Position numbers and translations under genes: made by a program
Notes under the pieces: generated by a model
What the model was told of the DNA's origin: nothing
Database searches by the model: none
Seen by the model: only the letters and a program-made list of their open reading frames with translations
NCBI GenBank assembly: GCA_015680685.1
Contig: MNCI01024076.1
Span: forward strand, 64,001 to 128,000
Source of the DNA: Gnetum montanum
Taxonomy: Eukaryota; Streptophyta; Gnetopsida; Gnetales; Gnetaceae
Direction of reading: 5' to 3'
Length of the DNA stretch: 64,000 nt
In this document: positions 20,548-32,472 of the stretch, one piece after another
Position numbering within the stretch: the first letter of the stretch is position 1
Layout of the letters: each line of letters opens with the position of its first letter

Positions 20548-21620
20548 AGTCATGATTGTTGATTGCATCCATTGTGTCTAGGATATTATTATATGTAACA
20601 ACATTTGGATTTTGAAGAATCATTTTAAGGCTGATCTTGTTTCAACTTCAAATCTTTTCCCTTGATTTGTTTCTAAAGGATTACCTAAACATTATAAGGG
20701 TTCTTGATGTTCTTGAGTCTTTTAGCCTCATTATTTAGGTAATAATTTCTAATGTTATTTGCTACCAAATGAGTCACATCTTCTACATTGATGGATTCAT
20801 GGATTCTTGTTTTCCTTTGTCAACCTAACTATCTCCAAGTTTTCTTCACATGTCTTTTCTTGATGTATTCGATGTAGGCTTCAAATGTATCCTATGCTTC
20901 CTTAACCACCTCCAACATCCTATTATCTATCACACGGTTCCTATAAGTGGCTTCTAGATTAGTAATTATTTTTTAGGACATAGGATTTTTCCTTGGCCAG
21001 TGAAGCCTTCAAAGAAGCTTACTTATTCTCCATAGACATCTCTAGAATGGTAGCTTTCATTTGCTTGACTTTTTATTTTTTAATGTTTTGAAAGTTCTCT
21101 AAAGTGATGTGCTTGCTCATAGAATTAATGTTTCCTAAAGTTTAGTTTCTACTTTACACTATTGTTTTGTTATCTCTCTTAGCACTAATTTTTCCTTGGT
21201 GGTGAGTAGTCCAAACCATAGGGTGATGACATCTTCAAGAATATTAAATGTATCTATCAATGTTTGCCCTGTACTTCCTAGTTTCTCCAAAAAAATTTTA
21301 TTCTCCTCTACTAATATTTTCTTAGAGTCCCAACCTTTTTAGTTGATTTAGTCTTATTCTTATTCTAATGGACATCTTTATATCTTATGAATTACTAAAT
21401 TGATAGCTAGTATTGCAAGAATGTTTAAGTTTAAATTTAAATATTAAATAATAATGCCAACAACTTCTTTGCATTTTTCATGCAAAATAACAACCATAAC
21501 AGAGCCATTTCCTTCTTTGAACATGACCTAAAGGGATGTTACATTGCCACAAATTATTAGCTAGTCATTGAATAGTATGGCTAAAACCTTTCTAATTACT
21601 AGATACATTGTTGCTTAACC
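20548..21620 (-). pseudogene. ORF3 remnant of element H (middle domain and coiled coil)
   Basis: The minus strand holds, in order, CGNVTSL-VMFKEGNGSVMV (about 21560-21490; E: SGNTTSFQV-LETGEGATVVV; F: FGNAVYFQVMLETSEGAMVV), then ENKIFLEKLGSTGQTLIDTF and NILEDVITLWFGLLTTKEKL (21310-21190; E: DIPQDVTAIQSNLISTKGKL), then coiled-coil phrases NLEATYRNRVIDNRMLEVVK and VTHLVANNIRNYYLNNEAKR down to about 20560. The N-terminal globular domain and the C-terminal tail are missing. Many stops. This is the fourth independent copy of ORF3 in the window. Confidence 0.72.
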
Positions 21621-21699
21621 TCAACCATTAGATATAGTGGCCACAAACTTTGACACATATTTTCTCCTCTAGCTTGCTACTTACATGACCCTCTTGATT

Positions 21700-21800
21700 T
21701 GACTTGGCATAGTAGAGTGGTAAAGATTCGATACTTTAGCATGTACTAAGCCTGGTTCTAATTCTTTAGATACCCTAGTAGGCACTAGACTTGATCTATA
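21700..21800 (+). mobile_element. SINE-like tRNA-related segment 1
   Basis: A box-like TGGCATAGTAGAGTGG at 21705-21720 and a B box-like GGTTCTAATTC at 21754-21764, 49 bp apart, give an internal pol III promoter layout. No cloverleaf is intact and no 3' tail or target duplication was identified. Confidence 0.4.
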
Positions 21801-22239
21801 CATCTAGCTATTATTAGTAATGTATTTGATAGAATTATAGCTAGTGGAATTTGTACCTTCATTATGGATAAACTTTATGATTTTTTGTAAAATAAGCTTC
21901 TAAGACCCTCCTCACAATAGCATTGGCATAAGCTATTATGACTTTTTTCTTGTACAATTATTGAATGAGCCATAAAATGGAAGAGTTCTAGTAATGTTCT
22001 TTTCATATAATCATCATTCAGTTTTTAAGTACATGCAAAAGATGTTAGCATCCGCTATCCAACTAAAAGACTATCATAACACCAGCATGAAAGTATTTGG
22101 TCTTGTTGGATTAGGTTGCAGGAGCCATGTGATACATGACCATTTTTTAATGCACTTTTTCATTAGGGTAAGATCCTTGTACTTGTTGTTTTCATCATTA
22201 AGGGGATGCCTTACCTAGACTTGATTATCTTAACAATGA

Positions 22240-22490
22240 GGTATTAGGCTAGTAGTTAGACTCATGATTTGAAAATTTTAAGTCATGGGTTTAATTATAA
22301 TGGGAAATGCTAAGTTATAAAGTTCTAATTAGAGTATATGTCTTTGGCTGTATCTATATTAAAATTATGTTGGGGTTCTAGCACCTCCTTTGCTGAGACT
22401 TGCCTATCTTAATGGTTGAGGTGGGGATGAAATTTCTAGTAGTCTTAGCTCCTAGTTAGGCAATTTGAATGTCTTAATGATTACATTTAT
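22240..22490 (+). mobile_element. SINE-like tRNA-related segment 2
   Basis: A box-like TAGGCTAGTAGTTAGA at 22245-22260 and B box-like GGGTTTAATTAT at 22287-22298, spaced as in tRNAs (about 43 bp). The intervening CTCATGATTTGAAAATTTTA resembles an anticodon arm region, and about 180 bp of unrelated body follows. Plant tRNA-derived SINEs have this structure. The ends are unclear. Confidence 0.5.
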
Positions 22491-23088
22491 AAAATATGAG
22501 ATCTTAATATCTCCAATTTATATTATGATATCATACTAGAAATTTGTCCAAAATAGATACATCTTGTTGATGCACCATTATTTGTTTCTAGTTAAGATTA
22601 ACCACACTAGCAATTGTTTTAGCTCAATCTTCACTTGCTTGAAGTAGAACTCAATAAAATCAGTGCGATTTGGATCCACTTGAATGTTTTTCTTGATATG
22701 CTACTTGTGAATAATTTGTAAAAAAGAATTGAAGAGTATGATCTCAAGTCCACTAATAGTAAGTTCTAATGTAGAGACTTGCAATTGGGCTCTAGCCTCA
22801 AGTGGAATCATAAGAATAAATTGAAGCTATGGCTCATCAAGTATTTGTCTTCCCACTCTAAATTATATTTTTTGTTTACATTTTCTACTTGTTTTCTACC
22901 TCTTTTCTCTATCCTACCTTAGTCCATGTGTTTCATGTTTGTGCTTAGGTATCATATGCAATCATCAAAACAAGGATTGATGAACTTGTGAAACTTAAAT
23001 TGAACATTTTAGCCTCCTTAAATTGTCTCATTAAGGTTAAAATGCAAAAAATAAGTGTTTTAGATTACGTATGTTTATCAAAATGGCT
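22491..23088. other. unassigned stretch within element H
   Basis: RNase H and integrase sequence would be expected here if H is one element, but I cannot see either. No other protein or repeat is recognised. Confidence 0.4.
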
Positions 23089-24250
23089 TCATAAGGATTC
23101 TATGATAAAACGAACATTTTTCTTTGTCAAATTTACCAATGGTCTAATAATCTTGAACAAGCTCCCAATGAATCTCCAATAGAAACTTGTATGACTAAGG
23201 AATAACCTAACATAGTTTGAGATTTCTAAATGACTATTTATATTACTTTCATTTTTAGGGCACACCTCAATCCCTTTTCTAGAAATTATATGCTTAAGAA
23301 CTATTCCTTTGTGCATCATTAAGTGATTCTTCTACCAATTTAGATTCAAATTGCATTCAACGCAACTTTTGAGTACTTGTTCAAGCATGTTGAGTGCATG
23401 CTCAAAATTTGAACCATAAGTGAAGTCATCCATAAATACTTCAATCTCTTTACCAATTTTTTTCTAGAAGATTCTTAGAAATAATCACTAAAATACAAAA
23501 AGAGCATTTCATAGGTCAAATTCCATATTTTTGTATGTAAAAGTCCCCTAGAAACTTGTGAAGCTTATTTTGGCCTAATCCTTCATAGCTATTTGGATTT
23601 GGTTATAGCCATTGTAGCTATCAAGAAAAGAGTAATATTTGTATCCTATAATAAAGTTCCATGCTTGATCTAGAAGTAAAAGTACAATACGATCTTTAAA
23701 TATGACAATATTTAGTAATCAAAAGTTAATGTAGATTATTTACTTTCATCACTTCTTAAGAACAATAACAAGTGAACTAACTCAATTATTATTAATAACT
23801 AGAAAAATGAATTCTACCTTGAGAAGCTTTTCAATTTATTATTTAACCATCTTTTTCAATTTGGAATTCAACTTGCATTATGGTACATGTCTAGGTTTTA
23901 CAGAGTGGTCTATGTATATGTAGCCTTAGCCTATGCATGGATTAATTCTTGTTATCTTATCATATGGCTAGGTAAATGTTATTGGTAATTTGTTCACCCC
24001 ATTTGATAACTTTCTTTTATTGTCATTTATGAGATGTACATTGATAATCATAGGTTTTCCATTCTCTAGATAGATCTATTCTAGAGATTCAAGTAATGTT
24101 TTTTGGTTTAATTGGCTTTGGCACTATTTCATTTGGGATTTGTAGCTTCCCACAATCAATCATTATTCTTGTACATTTTGAAAATTTTCTAGGGTAATCA
24201 TGTGTTTCACATTCTTTTCTTATGTGTTAAAGTTGATAAGTCATGTATCT
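23089..24250 (-). pseudogene. pol: reverse transcriptase of element H, broken
   Basis: On the minus strand from 24250 downward: LENGKPMIINVHL, RINPCIG, KLNSKLKKMVK, FLDSYNGYNQIQIAMKD, then VFMDDFTYGSNFEHALNMLE with an intact MDDF catalytic box (about 23435), NLNLNW-KNHLMMHKGIVLKH, then RLFLSHTSFYWRFIGSLFKI. It matches A and C RT throughout and so belongs to the same Athila-type family. It is heavily broken by stops and small frame changes. Confidence 0.82.
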
Positions 24251-25194
24251 TATGTGTCTATGAGGTCTAGGAGTTTTATTTTCAAGAAAAAAAAACTTTG
24301 TAAAATAACATGCACAAAGTAGTGAAGTTGTGGCTTTTAAGGAATCTTAGTAGATTTGTAGATGTGGAAAAGATGCTCAAAGTGGGTTAGTGACATGAAA
24401 AGTAGTAAACATGCAGATAGATGCTCTAGGAATGAACTAACGGTGACAGTGGTAGTAGCCATGCATGCTCACACCCTTACACTTGGATAAATCATGCTCA
24501 TTTGCTACTAAAAAATATTTTAAGACAGGCATTATTGGAGTAGGTTCACTTAAATTTTTTAGTCACCTTCCAACACTAAATTTAGATATTATTAAAAGAC
24601 AAATAATTTGCAAGAAAACAAGAATACTAGCTATCTTTAATTATTGAAAGAAGATTAGAATTATGTTTCCACAACCCACAAAACATCTAAACAATCTCAC
24701 ACACTCAAATGATTCTGTAGAGCATGAGGCTCTTTTAACATAATGGTTATTCTCAATGCAAGATACAATCGATGGAGAATCTCTTCCACAACTAGGACTG
24801 AGATCTCAACTTACACGTACATGAAAGACAATAAAACATAGGCCAACATGTAACATAGTTGACCTTGGAGTAGCAACCATACCCACAATCACTTAATGTG
24901 TTCTATCACACTCTTGCAAAGCTTTACTCAACTCAAGAGTTCTCACTAACAGTTCTTTCTTGACATCTCATGACCTCTCCCCATGGTACAAGCATGAAAC
25001 ACCAATATATTTATTAAGAAAACAAGATAAAAACCTAAGAAAATATTCAACAAGATTAACTTTGAGTTCCCACATTATTTCTATCTTTTTCCATTTTCTC
25101 CCCACTATTTTCCAACTTGGAATAGTTAATTTCGGAAGTTTTCTAGCCATATGGGTTGTCTTTGGCCTCTTCAAGTTATCTTTGATAAAAATGC
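24251..25194. other. unassigned DNA between element H and the LTR of D
   Basis: No conserved protein frame. The right part may already be LTR of chromovirus D, whose inner end I could not place. Short frames at 24465 and 24960-25262 have no recognisable motif. Confidence 0.35.
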
Positions 25195-25539
25195 ATCTTT
25201 TAGGAGAGACATCTCTGGAGTGTGGGAGATGTCTCCTTCATGGGAGAGACATCTCCTCCTAGCTAACATGTCCTTCCATGAGACGTAACCTCTATTTAAA
25301 AGACATCTCCTTTATGACATCTCCACTTCTAGAAAGATGTCTTTTATCAATGAGAGATGTATTTTTTCAAAGCCTCTATTCCTGGTAGAGACATCTCTTA
25401 CATGTTTTAGACATTACCTATGAAATCCTAGCTCTAGGATAAGACATATCCTTAACCTCTAAGACATCTCCATGGAACCCAAAATTTGAAAAACACACAC
25501 GTAGGAAAGAACAAGGGTATTTGAAGAGATGTTCCTACA
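25195..25539 (-). repeat. 3' LTR end of element D with repeated GAGACATCTC motifs
   Basis: The minus-strand LTR would start TGTAGGAACATCTC at 25539, just after the polypurine tract. From 25202 to 25475 the segment contains many copies of AGACATCTC or its reverse complement GAGATGTCT, in both orientations and irregularly spaced (for example 25204, 25227, 25246, 25304, 25386, 25461). The left LTR limit was not found and the matching 5' LTR is not seen in the window. Confidence 0.55.
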
Positions 25540-25556
25540 CTAGCTCTCCCACCTTT
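25540..25556 (-). other. polypurine tract of element D
   Basis: On the minus strand this reads AAAGGTGGGAGAGCTAG directly before the LTR start TGTAGG. Position and composition fit a Gypsy plus-strand primer. Confidence 0.55.
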
Positions 25557-25661
25557 CAAAAAGTAAACTCATGTGAACAAGGGAGTAGGAGTTGAAGTAA
25601 TTTCCCACTTATGAAGTTTGGTTTCATGGATCCATACAACATCATCCATAGATTTACCCTA

Positions 25662-26690
25662 CTAATGAATCAAATATTCATTCCTCTTAATGTCCCAAGT
25701 ACTAGAATCTTCCCTTCGAATGAGTACAATTTCTTTCTTCTCCATTGAAGGCTTGGATTGATTAATAGCCCCCTTCAACTTATTGATACTATCTTGTAAG
25801 GTCTCCTCATCAATTGGTCCATGATAGTGCACAATATTTAAACCATTAAATACAAAAGAGACACTAACATCATTTGACAAATTAATCATAAAAGCATTAT
25901 CATTAATCTTGGCCTTAATTTTAAAAGGCCCCATATTCTTGGCTTTCAATTTTGAGAAGTTAATAACTTTCATCCACTTCTTCTTTAAGTGCATCGAAAC
26001 CATGTTACCAATAACAAAATTTAGCATTTGTTTACCCTCATTTCTCTTAAGGACTCTCTCTTCAAACGTTTCTCTATATTTGATTTAACTTATGTATGGA
26101 TATCCCTTATCTCTTGCATAAAATCATTACTAAGTTGAGTGTCGCCATCAAAGTTATTCAAAGTGTTCACCATCTTTGGACAAATTCCATGGTTTACCTC
26201 AAATGGACTTTTACCAATAGCAATATGAAAAGCATTATTGTATGAAAACTTAACATGACGTAATAAGTTTTCCCACATGTTTGACCATACACAAACATCT
26301 CAATATATTTAGTAAGGATTTATTTATGATCTCTATTTAACCATTAGAATATGGATTATATGCACTAGAAAAATTCAATTTTTTTCCCAAAAGTTTCCAA
26401 AGGGACATCCAAAAGTGGCTTGTAAATTTTGAGTATTTGTCACTAACAATATTCAAAGGAATACTATGCAACTTCAAAACATGTTAGAAAAAAAAATTTG
26501 CAACATGAGAAGCATCACTCACCTTCTTGCATGAAATGAAATATGCCATCTTAGAGAACCCATTTACAATAACAAAAATTACATCATTTCCACTTTTGGT
26601 TTTTGGAATAACACTCACAAAATCCATAGACATACTTTTCCATGGACCCTTGGGAATTAGCAAAGACATATAATGTCCATCTACTCCTTT
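25662..26690 (-). pseudogene. pol: integrase core and chromodomain-side end of element D
   Basis: On the minus strand: LLIPKGPWKSMSMDFVSVIP, FVIVNGFSKMAYFISCKKVS (the family has VDRFSKM, so the first catalytic Asp is Asn), DASHVANFFF, VKFSYNNAFHIAIGKSPFEV and, at the C-terminus, MVSMHLKKKWMKVINFSKLK, AKNMGPFKIKAKINDNAFMI and FNGLNIVHYHGP. This is the chromovirus integrase with its GPY/F-type module (GPFKI). The order is conserved but stops and frame changes separate the blocks. Confidence 0.85.
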
Positions 26691-27540
26691 ACCTCCTTTG
26701 AATTTCTAACACATCAAGCACTGCTTCATAAATTTTAAAACTTTAGTTGCCATACTTAGCTAAAAATAGTGCCTATCCACAAGTTCCAATGTTTTATCCC
26801 TATCCATGTAACTTGCCATGCTACTACAATGCTTTTCAAATAAAATATTTTTTCTAAAATCATAATTATGACCACATACCTTTCCATTCTTAAATAATAG
26901 TTCAACTTGAATATGATAGTTCCTCCACTAGTCTATCCTACTTAACAATGGTTCTTTGAGGCTCTTCCATACCTATCCAAAATCACAATCATGCTCATAC
27001 AAAGAAACAGAATTACTCATATCTTCCACATAAGACATGCTGAAATTCACCATATGCATCCTAGATAATGCATTAGCCATCACATTAGCCTTTCTACTTT
27101 TGTGCTTCAACCCAAAATTAAACTATTATAATTGTGCAACCCACTTCATGTGTTGTAAACTCAACTTCTTTTGAGAGTTTAGAAATTAAAGTGCTTTGTG
27201 GCTCATCATTAAAGTGAACTCCCTGGGTAAAACATTATATCTCTAATGATTAATTGAGTGAAGAATATTATATAAGTCCTTCTCATATACACTATATTTT
27301 TACCTTGAATCATTTAACTTTTCAAAAAAGAAAGCAATAGGCCTACCTTCTTGTGAAAGTACTCCACTAATGGCAAGTCCACTTACATCCATCTCCATAT
27401 GAAAAAGCTTCTAAGAATCTAGAATTATAAGTGCTTGTTTGTTGGTAATTTTCTCTTTTAATAAGTCAAAGCTCCCTTGGATTTTATTATTCAACTTAAA
27501 ATATTTATTTTTCTTCAACAAAGCAAACATAGACTATGAA
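26691..27540 (-). pseudogene. pol: RNase H and integrase zinc-binding region of element D
   Basis: Located between the RT and the integrase core. RNase H is recognisable by its order and by phrases on the minus strand such as FHMEMDVSGLAISGVLSQEG, PIAFFFEKLNDS, YDLYNILHSINH, REFTLMMSHKALLF and ALSRMHMVNFSMSYVEDM. The H-H-C-C zinc region (around 26700-26850) is weak. Heavily decayed. Confidence 0.72.
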
Positions 27541-28363
27541 ATACCACTAAAATTTTTGATGAACATTCTATAAAAACTTTCTAAATCAAATAATGATATT
27601 ACTTGCCTAACATTCTTAGGAGTTGCCCAATCCATAATCATCTTTGCCTTGGTAGCTTTCATCTGAATTTGGTTTTTAGAAATCACATGGTTCAAATATG
27701 CGATTTTTCTCTTGAAGAAGTAACTTTTCTTTACATTGATCATCAATTGTGCCTTCTTCAACTTAAGACATACCATTCTAAAGTGATCCAAGTGATCTTC
27801 CTTATTAGAGCTATACACCAAAATATTATCAAGAAAGATAATACAACACTTACCAATCAAGTCCTTCAATACATCATGCATTGACCTCATGAATGTAGTA
27901 GGTGCATTTGTGAGTTCAAATGGCATTACCAACCACTCAAACAATTCATCTAGTATCTTGAAAGATATCTTCCATTCATTACCAAGCTTGATTTTGATTT
28001 GATAATTTCACTCTTCTAATCAATTTTGGTAAATACTTCAACATTGGTAAGGATATCATCTATCCTTGGAATAGAAAACCTGTACCTCACTATCATCTTG
28101 TTTACTACCCTAGAATTAATGCATATCTTTCATTTATCATTGTTCTTCTTTGGCACTAGTATTGTTTGAATTGCACAAGGTGAAATGGATTTTCTCACGA
28201 AGCCATTTGTAAGTAACTCATTTACTTGCCTTCACAATTTAGCTTATTAATCTAGTAGCATTTGATAAGCCTTCTCATTTGGAATGGTCCCACTAGAAAT
28301 AAAATCAATATAATGTTTTACATTACTCATTAGTGACAATCCATCCAATTCCTATTTGAACAC
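27534..28363 (-). pseudogene. pol: reverse transcriptase of element D, interrupted by element C
   Basis: A 136-codon open part (27534-27944) shows FEWLVMPFELTNAPTTFMRS, CCIIFLDNILVYSSNKEDHL (the family has FDDILV, so the second Asp is Asn), YLNHVISKNQIQMKATKAK and FYRMFIKNFSGIS. Upstream, toward 28363, the minus strand continues with the fingers region and ELDGLSLMSNVKHYIDFISS GTIPN-type text, where the insertion of C cuts the gene. Confidence 0.88.
28359..28363 (+). repeat. target-site duplication AACAC, left copy (element C)
   Basis: AACAC stands directly before the LTR start TGATGAG and again directly after the 3' LTR end at 38262-38266. Confidence 0.9.
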
Positions 28364-29206
28364 TGATGAGCCACAATATCGGGGTTGTGATATTGCATCT
28401 GCGATATCAGAGCCTTTCAAGCAATATCAGACATCTGATATCAGGGCCTATCTTGTCGCTTATAAATAAAAGGTGGGCACACTTGGTTTGACAAGAGTTA
28501 GTTAATTAGTCTTAGTCTCTTACCCAAACTCTTGCCTTTTTCCCTTCTCAGAGTTAGAATTATTTCTAAGTGCCTGCAATAGGAGTCATAAAGTGAATGG
28601 ATCTTTATTCGAGCATTGTGTACTTGAGCACACCTTGTAGCTGAAAATAAAGATGAATTTTGTGATAGACCTTGGAGCATTCAGAATAGCTTATTTAATG
28701 TTATTTATAGTTATGTAATGATTTTCTTAGTTAATTAATGTTCTTTGTTTATTTCTCTCTCCTTGTTAACTCCCCCAAGTAAGCACACTCAGTACGACCA
28801 CTTCGAGCATGTGCGGAACACTTGGTAACCTAGTAATAATTAGCGTTTGGTAATCCCAATAGTGTTGCACTGGTTCAGGATGTGTACAACAAGTGGGAAT
28901 GGATGCTGGTGTTAGGACTAGTTAGGGCATAGTTGATTAGTTAAATTAAATTAGTTACTTAATTAGTTCACTTCTCCCTTTGTAGCACCAAGACATAAAA
29001 CATCAAAAAATATATAAAAATCATATACCTCAAGTTTATTTAACCATATAATCACACTATACAAGTAAGCTTGGGAAGACAATGATTGACTAACCCGCCT
29101 ACATTCTGTAAAAGGGCATAAACACCTAGTCCTTGGAATTCGATCGGATTATGCATGGATACTCATATTCGTATGGTTGAGAAGAGGGATACCTTGCCAC
29201 TCATCA
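28364..29206 (+). repeat. 5' LTR of element C
   Basis: Starts TGATGAGCCACAATATC and ends CCACTCATCA. U3 holds GATATC/GATATT palindromes (for example GATATTGCATCTGCGATATC at 28389-28408). The TATA box TATAAATA is at 28461-28468. Family phrases GGAACACTTGGTAACCTAG and GTATGGTTGAG lie toward the end. Confidence 0.95.
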
Positions 29207-29226
29207 TTGGTGCCGTTGCCAGGGAC
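29207..29226 (+). other. primer-binding site of element C (tRNA-Asp)
   Basis: TTGGTGCCGTTGCCAGGGAC follows the LTR. Against TGGCGCCGTTGCCGGGGA there are two differences within the 18-nt match, both explained by loss of CG. Confidence 0.9.
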
Positions 29227-29346
29227 TTTGTTTTTTGTGCACTAGCTAGAACTTAGGAAATCTTCACATTGTTGGAATGAACCCTTAGGGTTGGTTATCT
29301 TACAATTAGTAAAACAAAAAGTATTGCACACTGAATAGACAATTAT

Positions 29347-31650
29347 GTCTCCTTCTTCTTATGAGAGTGTTTCACTGCCTAGGTTCGATACAGGGAACAA
29401 TCAAAGGTGTAGTACACATGATAATCCGCTAGTCCCTAAATAGTTTTGTGTGGTATACATTCATCCTGATGAGTATATACCAAACTTTACCTTTATCCTC
29501 CACTAGGATGAACAACTGAATTGGTGTGATTTAGAAGGTAACATAGTGTTACCTCCCAATCACTTAGTCTTAGGCATGCTTCTTCGTGCTCTCACACAAA
29601 TTGATATGCAACACTTACAGGTAGAGTACATTGTGCATGATCATGACTCGAGAGAGTATCAATCCAAAGAGGCACAATGTCAAAGGAATCTACAATAGGA
29701 GAGGCATCATGAATCCATGAAGGGGAAGTTGTCTTAGAATGTCGGGTATGTCATAGGTGAAAATGAAGGTGGTGAACTTGCCTCAGGAGGTCTTCCACAT
29801 AATGATGTTCCTCCTGTTAACTTCGGTTGAGGGGTTGTGTATCAAAATCTTTAGTCAACTATCCATAACCCAGATTCTGGTACCGATGGACACAAAGGGT
29901 TTGAAAAAGGAACATGAACACATGACAAAGATGAACATTTTGATTGTAATTGTGATCAAGGCTGTGACCATTGAAGAGAAGGAAGCAGGTATCATCATGG
30001 TGATGGTCCTTCTTCTTCTTCACCTTCATCATCTCCTTCACCCTCTCCTTTAGGATCTGGACATAGTCGCAAGGAAAAAGACCTTGAGGATAATGGTAAG
30101 TCAAATAGGAATCATAGACAGAGCATCCAAGAAAGAAGATGAGGGAATTCTAGAGAAACTCATCATGAAAGGAGGGAGAGTAGGGAACAACATAGGCATC
30201 ATAGATGCCATAGATAGTATGATCATGATGAACTCGTACTTGCTACCCCAAGTATGCTAGATATAACTGAGGCTGTTAGAATCCCAAAAAGGCACCAAAA
30301 AGATAGTAGGGTCAAAAGATTGGACGTGAATAATATCCCATGATTTGAAGGGGGATACAATGCTGATCCTCAAAATCATTTACAAGCATTTCATGATGCA
30401 TGTACCTTGCAAAACATAGAAAATGAGTGGAAAAATTCAAGTTACTTCCACGGACATTAATCAAGGAAGTAAGAAGTTGGTACTGATCCTTAGAATTGGA
30501 ATCCATTCGCCAATGGAGTACCATGTTAGAACTGTTCAATGATAAGTATTAGACGTACTCACGAGTGTCCAACCTACGACAACAAATCCAAGGATGGAAA
30601 CAAGGAGGACATGAACCCTTGGATGCTACCATGGGCTGATATTATGCATTATTACATCATTACCCAAGCCATGGTTACTCGCAAAGGAAACAACTACACC
30701 ATCTTGTAGATGGGCTTAGGCATGAAACACGAAGAACCCTTGTTACTTATGCCCAAGGAAGGCTATTTGAGGTTAGGGATCATCAAATGTAAAGATTGTT
30801 GGAGCAAAATGCTAAAGATGAAGGTGAGTTAAGGAAAAGAGAGAGTGCAGAAGAATATAATAGAGATCCTTCTCTCTGAAAGAAGGAAGTTAGATTTTGT
30901 GAGGATGAAGAAGAGTCACCACTTGAAGAGATGGTGAATAGAAAAACCTTTCCCATTCAAAAGCTTGCATCAAAAGTATCGACAAAGGTGGACCAAATGT
31001 GGGACTCCCTAGATAATAGATTTCAAACAGTTCTCAAAATAGTAGAGGAGTCTAGAGAGGAAGGTAGTGATTGAGAAAGGAGAAAAAAGAGAGAATTTGA
31101 ATATGCATGTAACAAAGGTAAGGAAAAAATTTCCATCATTGAAGAGGTTGTGGATTTGGATATAGAATGATGGTGGATGTGAGATATGTAAATATGACCA
31201 TCCTAAGGGATTTTGCCCTATAATCTTACATCTGCAGGAGTCTGGAGTGTATGCACTCAACCCATGATTAAATAGAAGAAAAACATCCCAAAGGTTACCT
31301 TATCCCCAAGGTAATCCAAGGTAGTTCCACCAACCCTTGAGCAGTACCAATAGTGGCAGCACCCACAATCATGGGGAATGCCACCACAACGTCAACAGTA
31401 CCCTTACCATCAAGCTGACCCATATGGATACTATGTGTAGTAGCCAATCTCTCCATGTGACTCTACTAGTCACATTGCTCCCCAAACCCATGAGTATTAT
31501 AGAACTTCTTCTCCTTGGGATGATATTCCACAAACATACTATCCTTCTCATCTGGCTACATTTTTTCCATCCTTAACTCCATTACCACTTGCTCCAACCA
31601 TGTAGGGTGAGCTTCCTATCCAACCGTAGCAACGTAACACTACAAGGGCT
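29347..31650 (+). pseudogene. gag: gag of element C, broken
   Basis: The proposed start is MSPSSYESVSLPRFDTGNN at 29347, about 120 bp after the primer-binding site. N-terminal phrases VVYIHPDEYIPNFTFILH and LEGNIVLPPNHLVLGMLL are followed by a Ser/Pro-rich tract (30010-30055), a charged HERRESREQHRHHRCH segment, the capsid core (NHLQAFHDACTLQNIENEW near 30370; GYSQRKQLHHLVDGLRHETR-like near 30680) and the zinc knuckle CEICKYDHPKGFC (about 31177-31215; C-x2-C-x3-H-x4-C). Frame changes near 30580 and 31170 and many stops break it. Confidence 0.85.
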
Positions 31651-31743
31651 ATTAATCCTCACCCTACTATTGGTTTGGAAAATCATGTAAAGAAGAGACC
31701 TTTCTTTAGGATTGACAGTCCAACCAAGTCCTTGCAGTCATAA

Positions 31744-32433
31744 GTGGTTAACTCTCCAAAGGCCTCACCATCATCCGAAACTTTGGAACTCCCTTCAAAC
31801 CAAAGGCCACATTCAACACACATGGTCATGTTGATGCATGCCATTACCAATTGGATTAAGGCTAGCCATCTTCCTAGGAAATTCTCTAATCATATAAGTC
31901 CTCTTATATATTTACAAATTGCTAGGAATGAACCTTGCAAGGCTCTTTTGGATTTAGGCTCTGGTGTCAACTTAATCTCTCAAGAAATGTACAAAGCCTA
32001 GAACTTGCCTCCATTAATAAAGAGTAACATTTGTTTAGAGCTGGCCAACTAATCCATCACCATCCCATTAGGACTAGTGGAGGACATTGTTACCACTGTT
32101 TGTGGATCGTCATATCTAGCCGACTTCCTATTGATTTAAGTCAACAACTATAAGGGAGACTTCTCTATCATAATGGGAAGAGCATGGCTAAGCCCAATTG
32201 ATGCACACCTAGGAATACGTGATCTTTCCCTAGAAATATCAAAGGAAAATATGTTTGGAAAGATCAAGAAGAAGAAAGTTTTGTTCATCGCATATAGTGA
32301 CATAGGGTGTAGTTGCGTGTACAAGTCTTGGTTTGTACAACATTTAACATTACCTGCATGCAACCAGTGTGTACAAGTAACTAACATACAAAGGTGCCTG
32401 TATGCGGTAGCCACAAGACAAGAAGGCACCTAG
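31744..32433 (+). pseudogene. protease region of element C
   Basis: Phrases ITNWIKASHLPRKFSN, CKALLDLGSGVNLISQEMYK (Athila-type active site DLG retained), VEDIVTTVCG, IIMGRAWLSPIDAHLGIRDL and SLEISKENMFGKIKKKKVLF. Stops interrupt at about 32000 and 32050. Homologous to A 1690-2165. Confidence 0.85.
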
Positions 32434-32472
32434 TGGCTGACAGTTGAGCAAGAGAGCAACTCAACTATATGC

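Larger units (their letters stand above)
20540..24250 (-). mobile_element. Element H: Athila-type remnant with ORF3 and RT, minus strand
   Basis: Reading the minus strand from right to left gives a pre-RT linker, RT, a scrambled stretch with two SINE-like insertions, then ORF3. This is the same order as in element B, so one decayed copy is the simplest reading. RNase H, integrase, gag and both LTRs are not found. The left end is cut at about 20540. It may instead be two neighbouring fragments of the family. Confidence 0.65.
25195..28363 (-). mobile_element. Element D, left arm: Reina-like chromovirus, minus strand
   Basis: The minus strand carries the start of the protease-RT linker (next to 28363), RT, RNase H, integrase and a C-terminal domain, then a polypurine tract and LTR sequence. 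The motifs are those of chromoviruses, unlike the Athila copies. Element C is inserted at 28364, and D continues at 38267 on the far side after the 5-bp duplication AACAC. At the join the minus strand reads LGLKEKFPKVFK and then ELDGLSLMSNVKHYIDFI, which is the chromovirus VFPeELP-GLPP...QHxIDL region, so the split gene is directly visible. Confidence 0.88.

Noticed and set aside
21705-21764. Possible tRNA gene
   Set aside because: Box A and B words are present but no cloverleaf stems could be formed by eye; a SINE-type relic is more likely.
25202-25475. CRISPR-like repeat array
   Set aside because: Repeats are short, in both orientations and irregularly spaced, in plant retroelement DNA.
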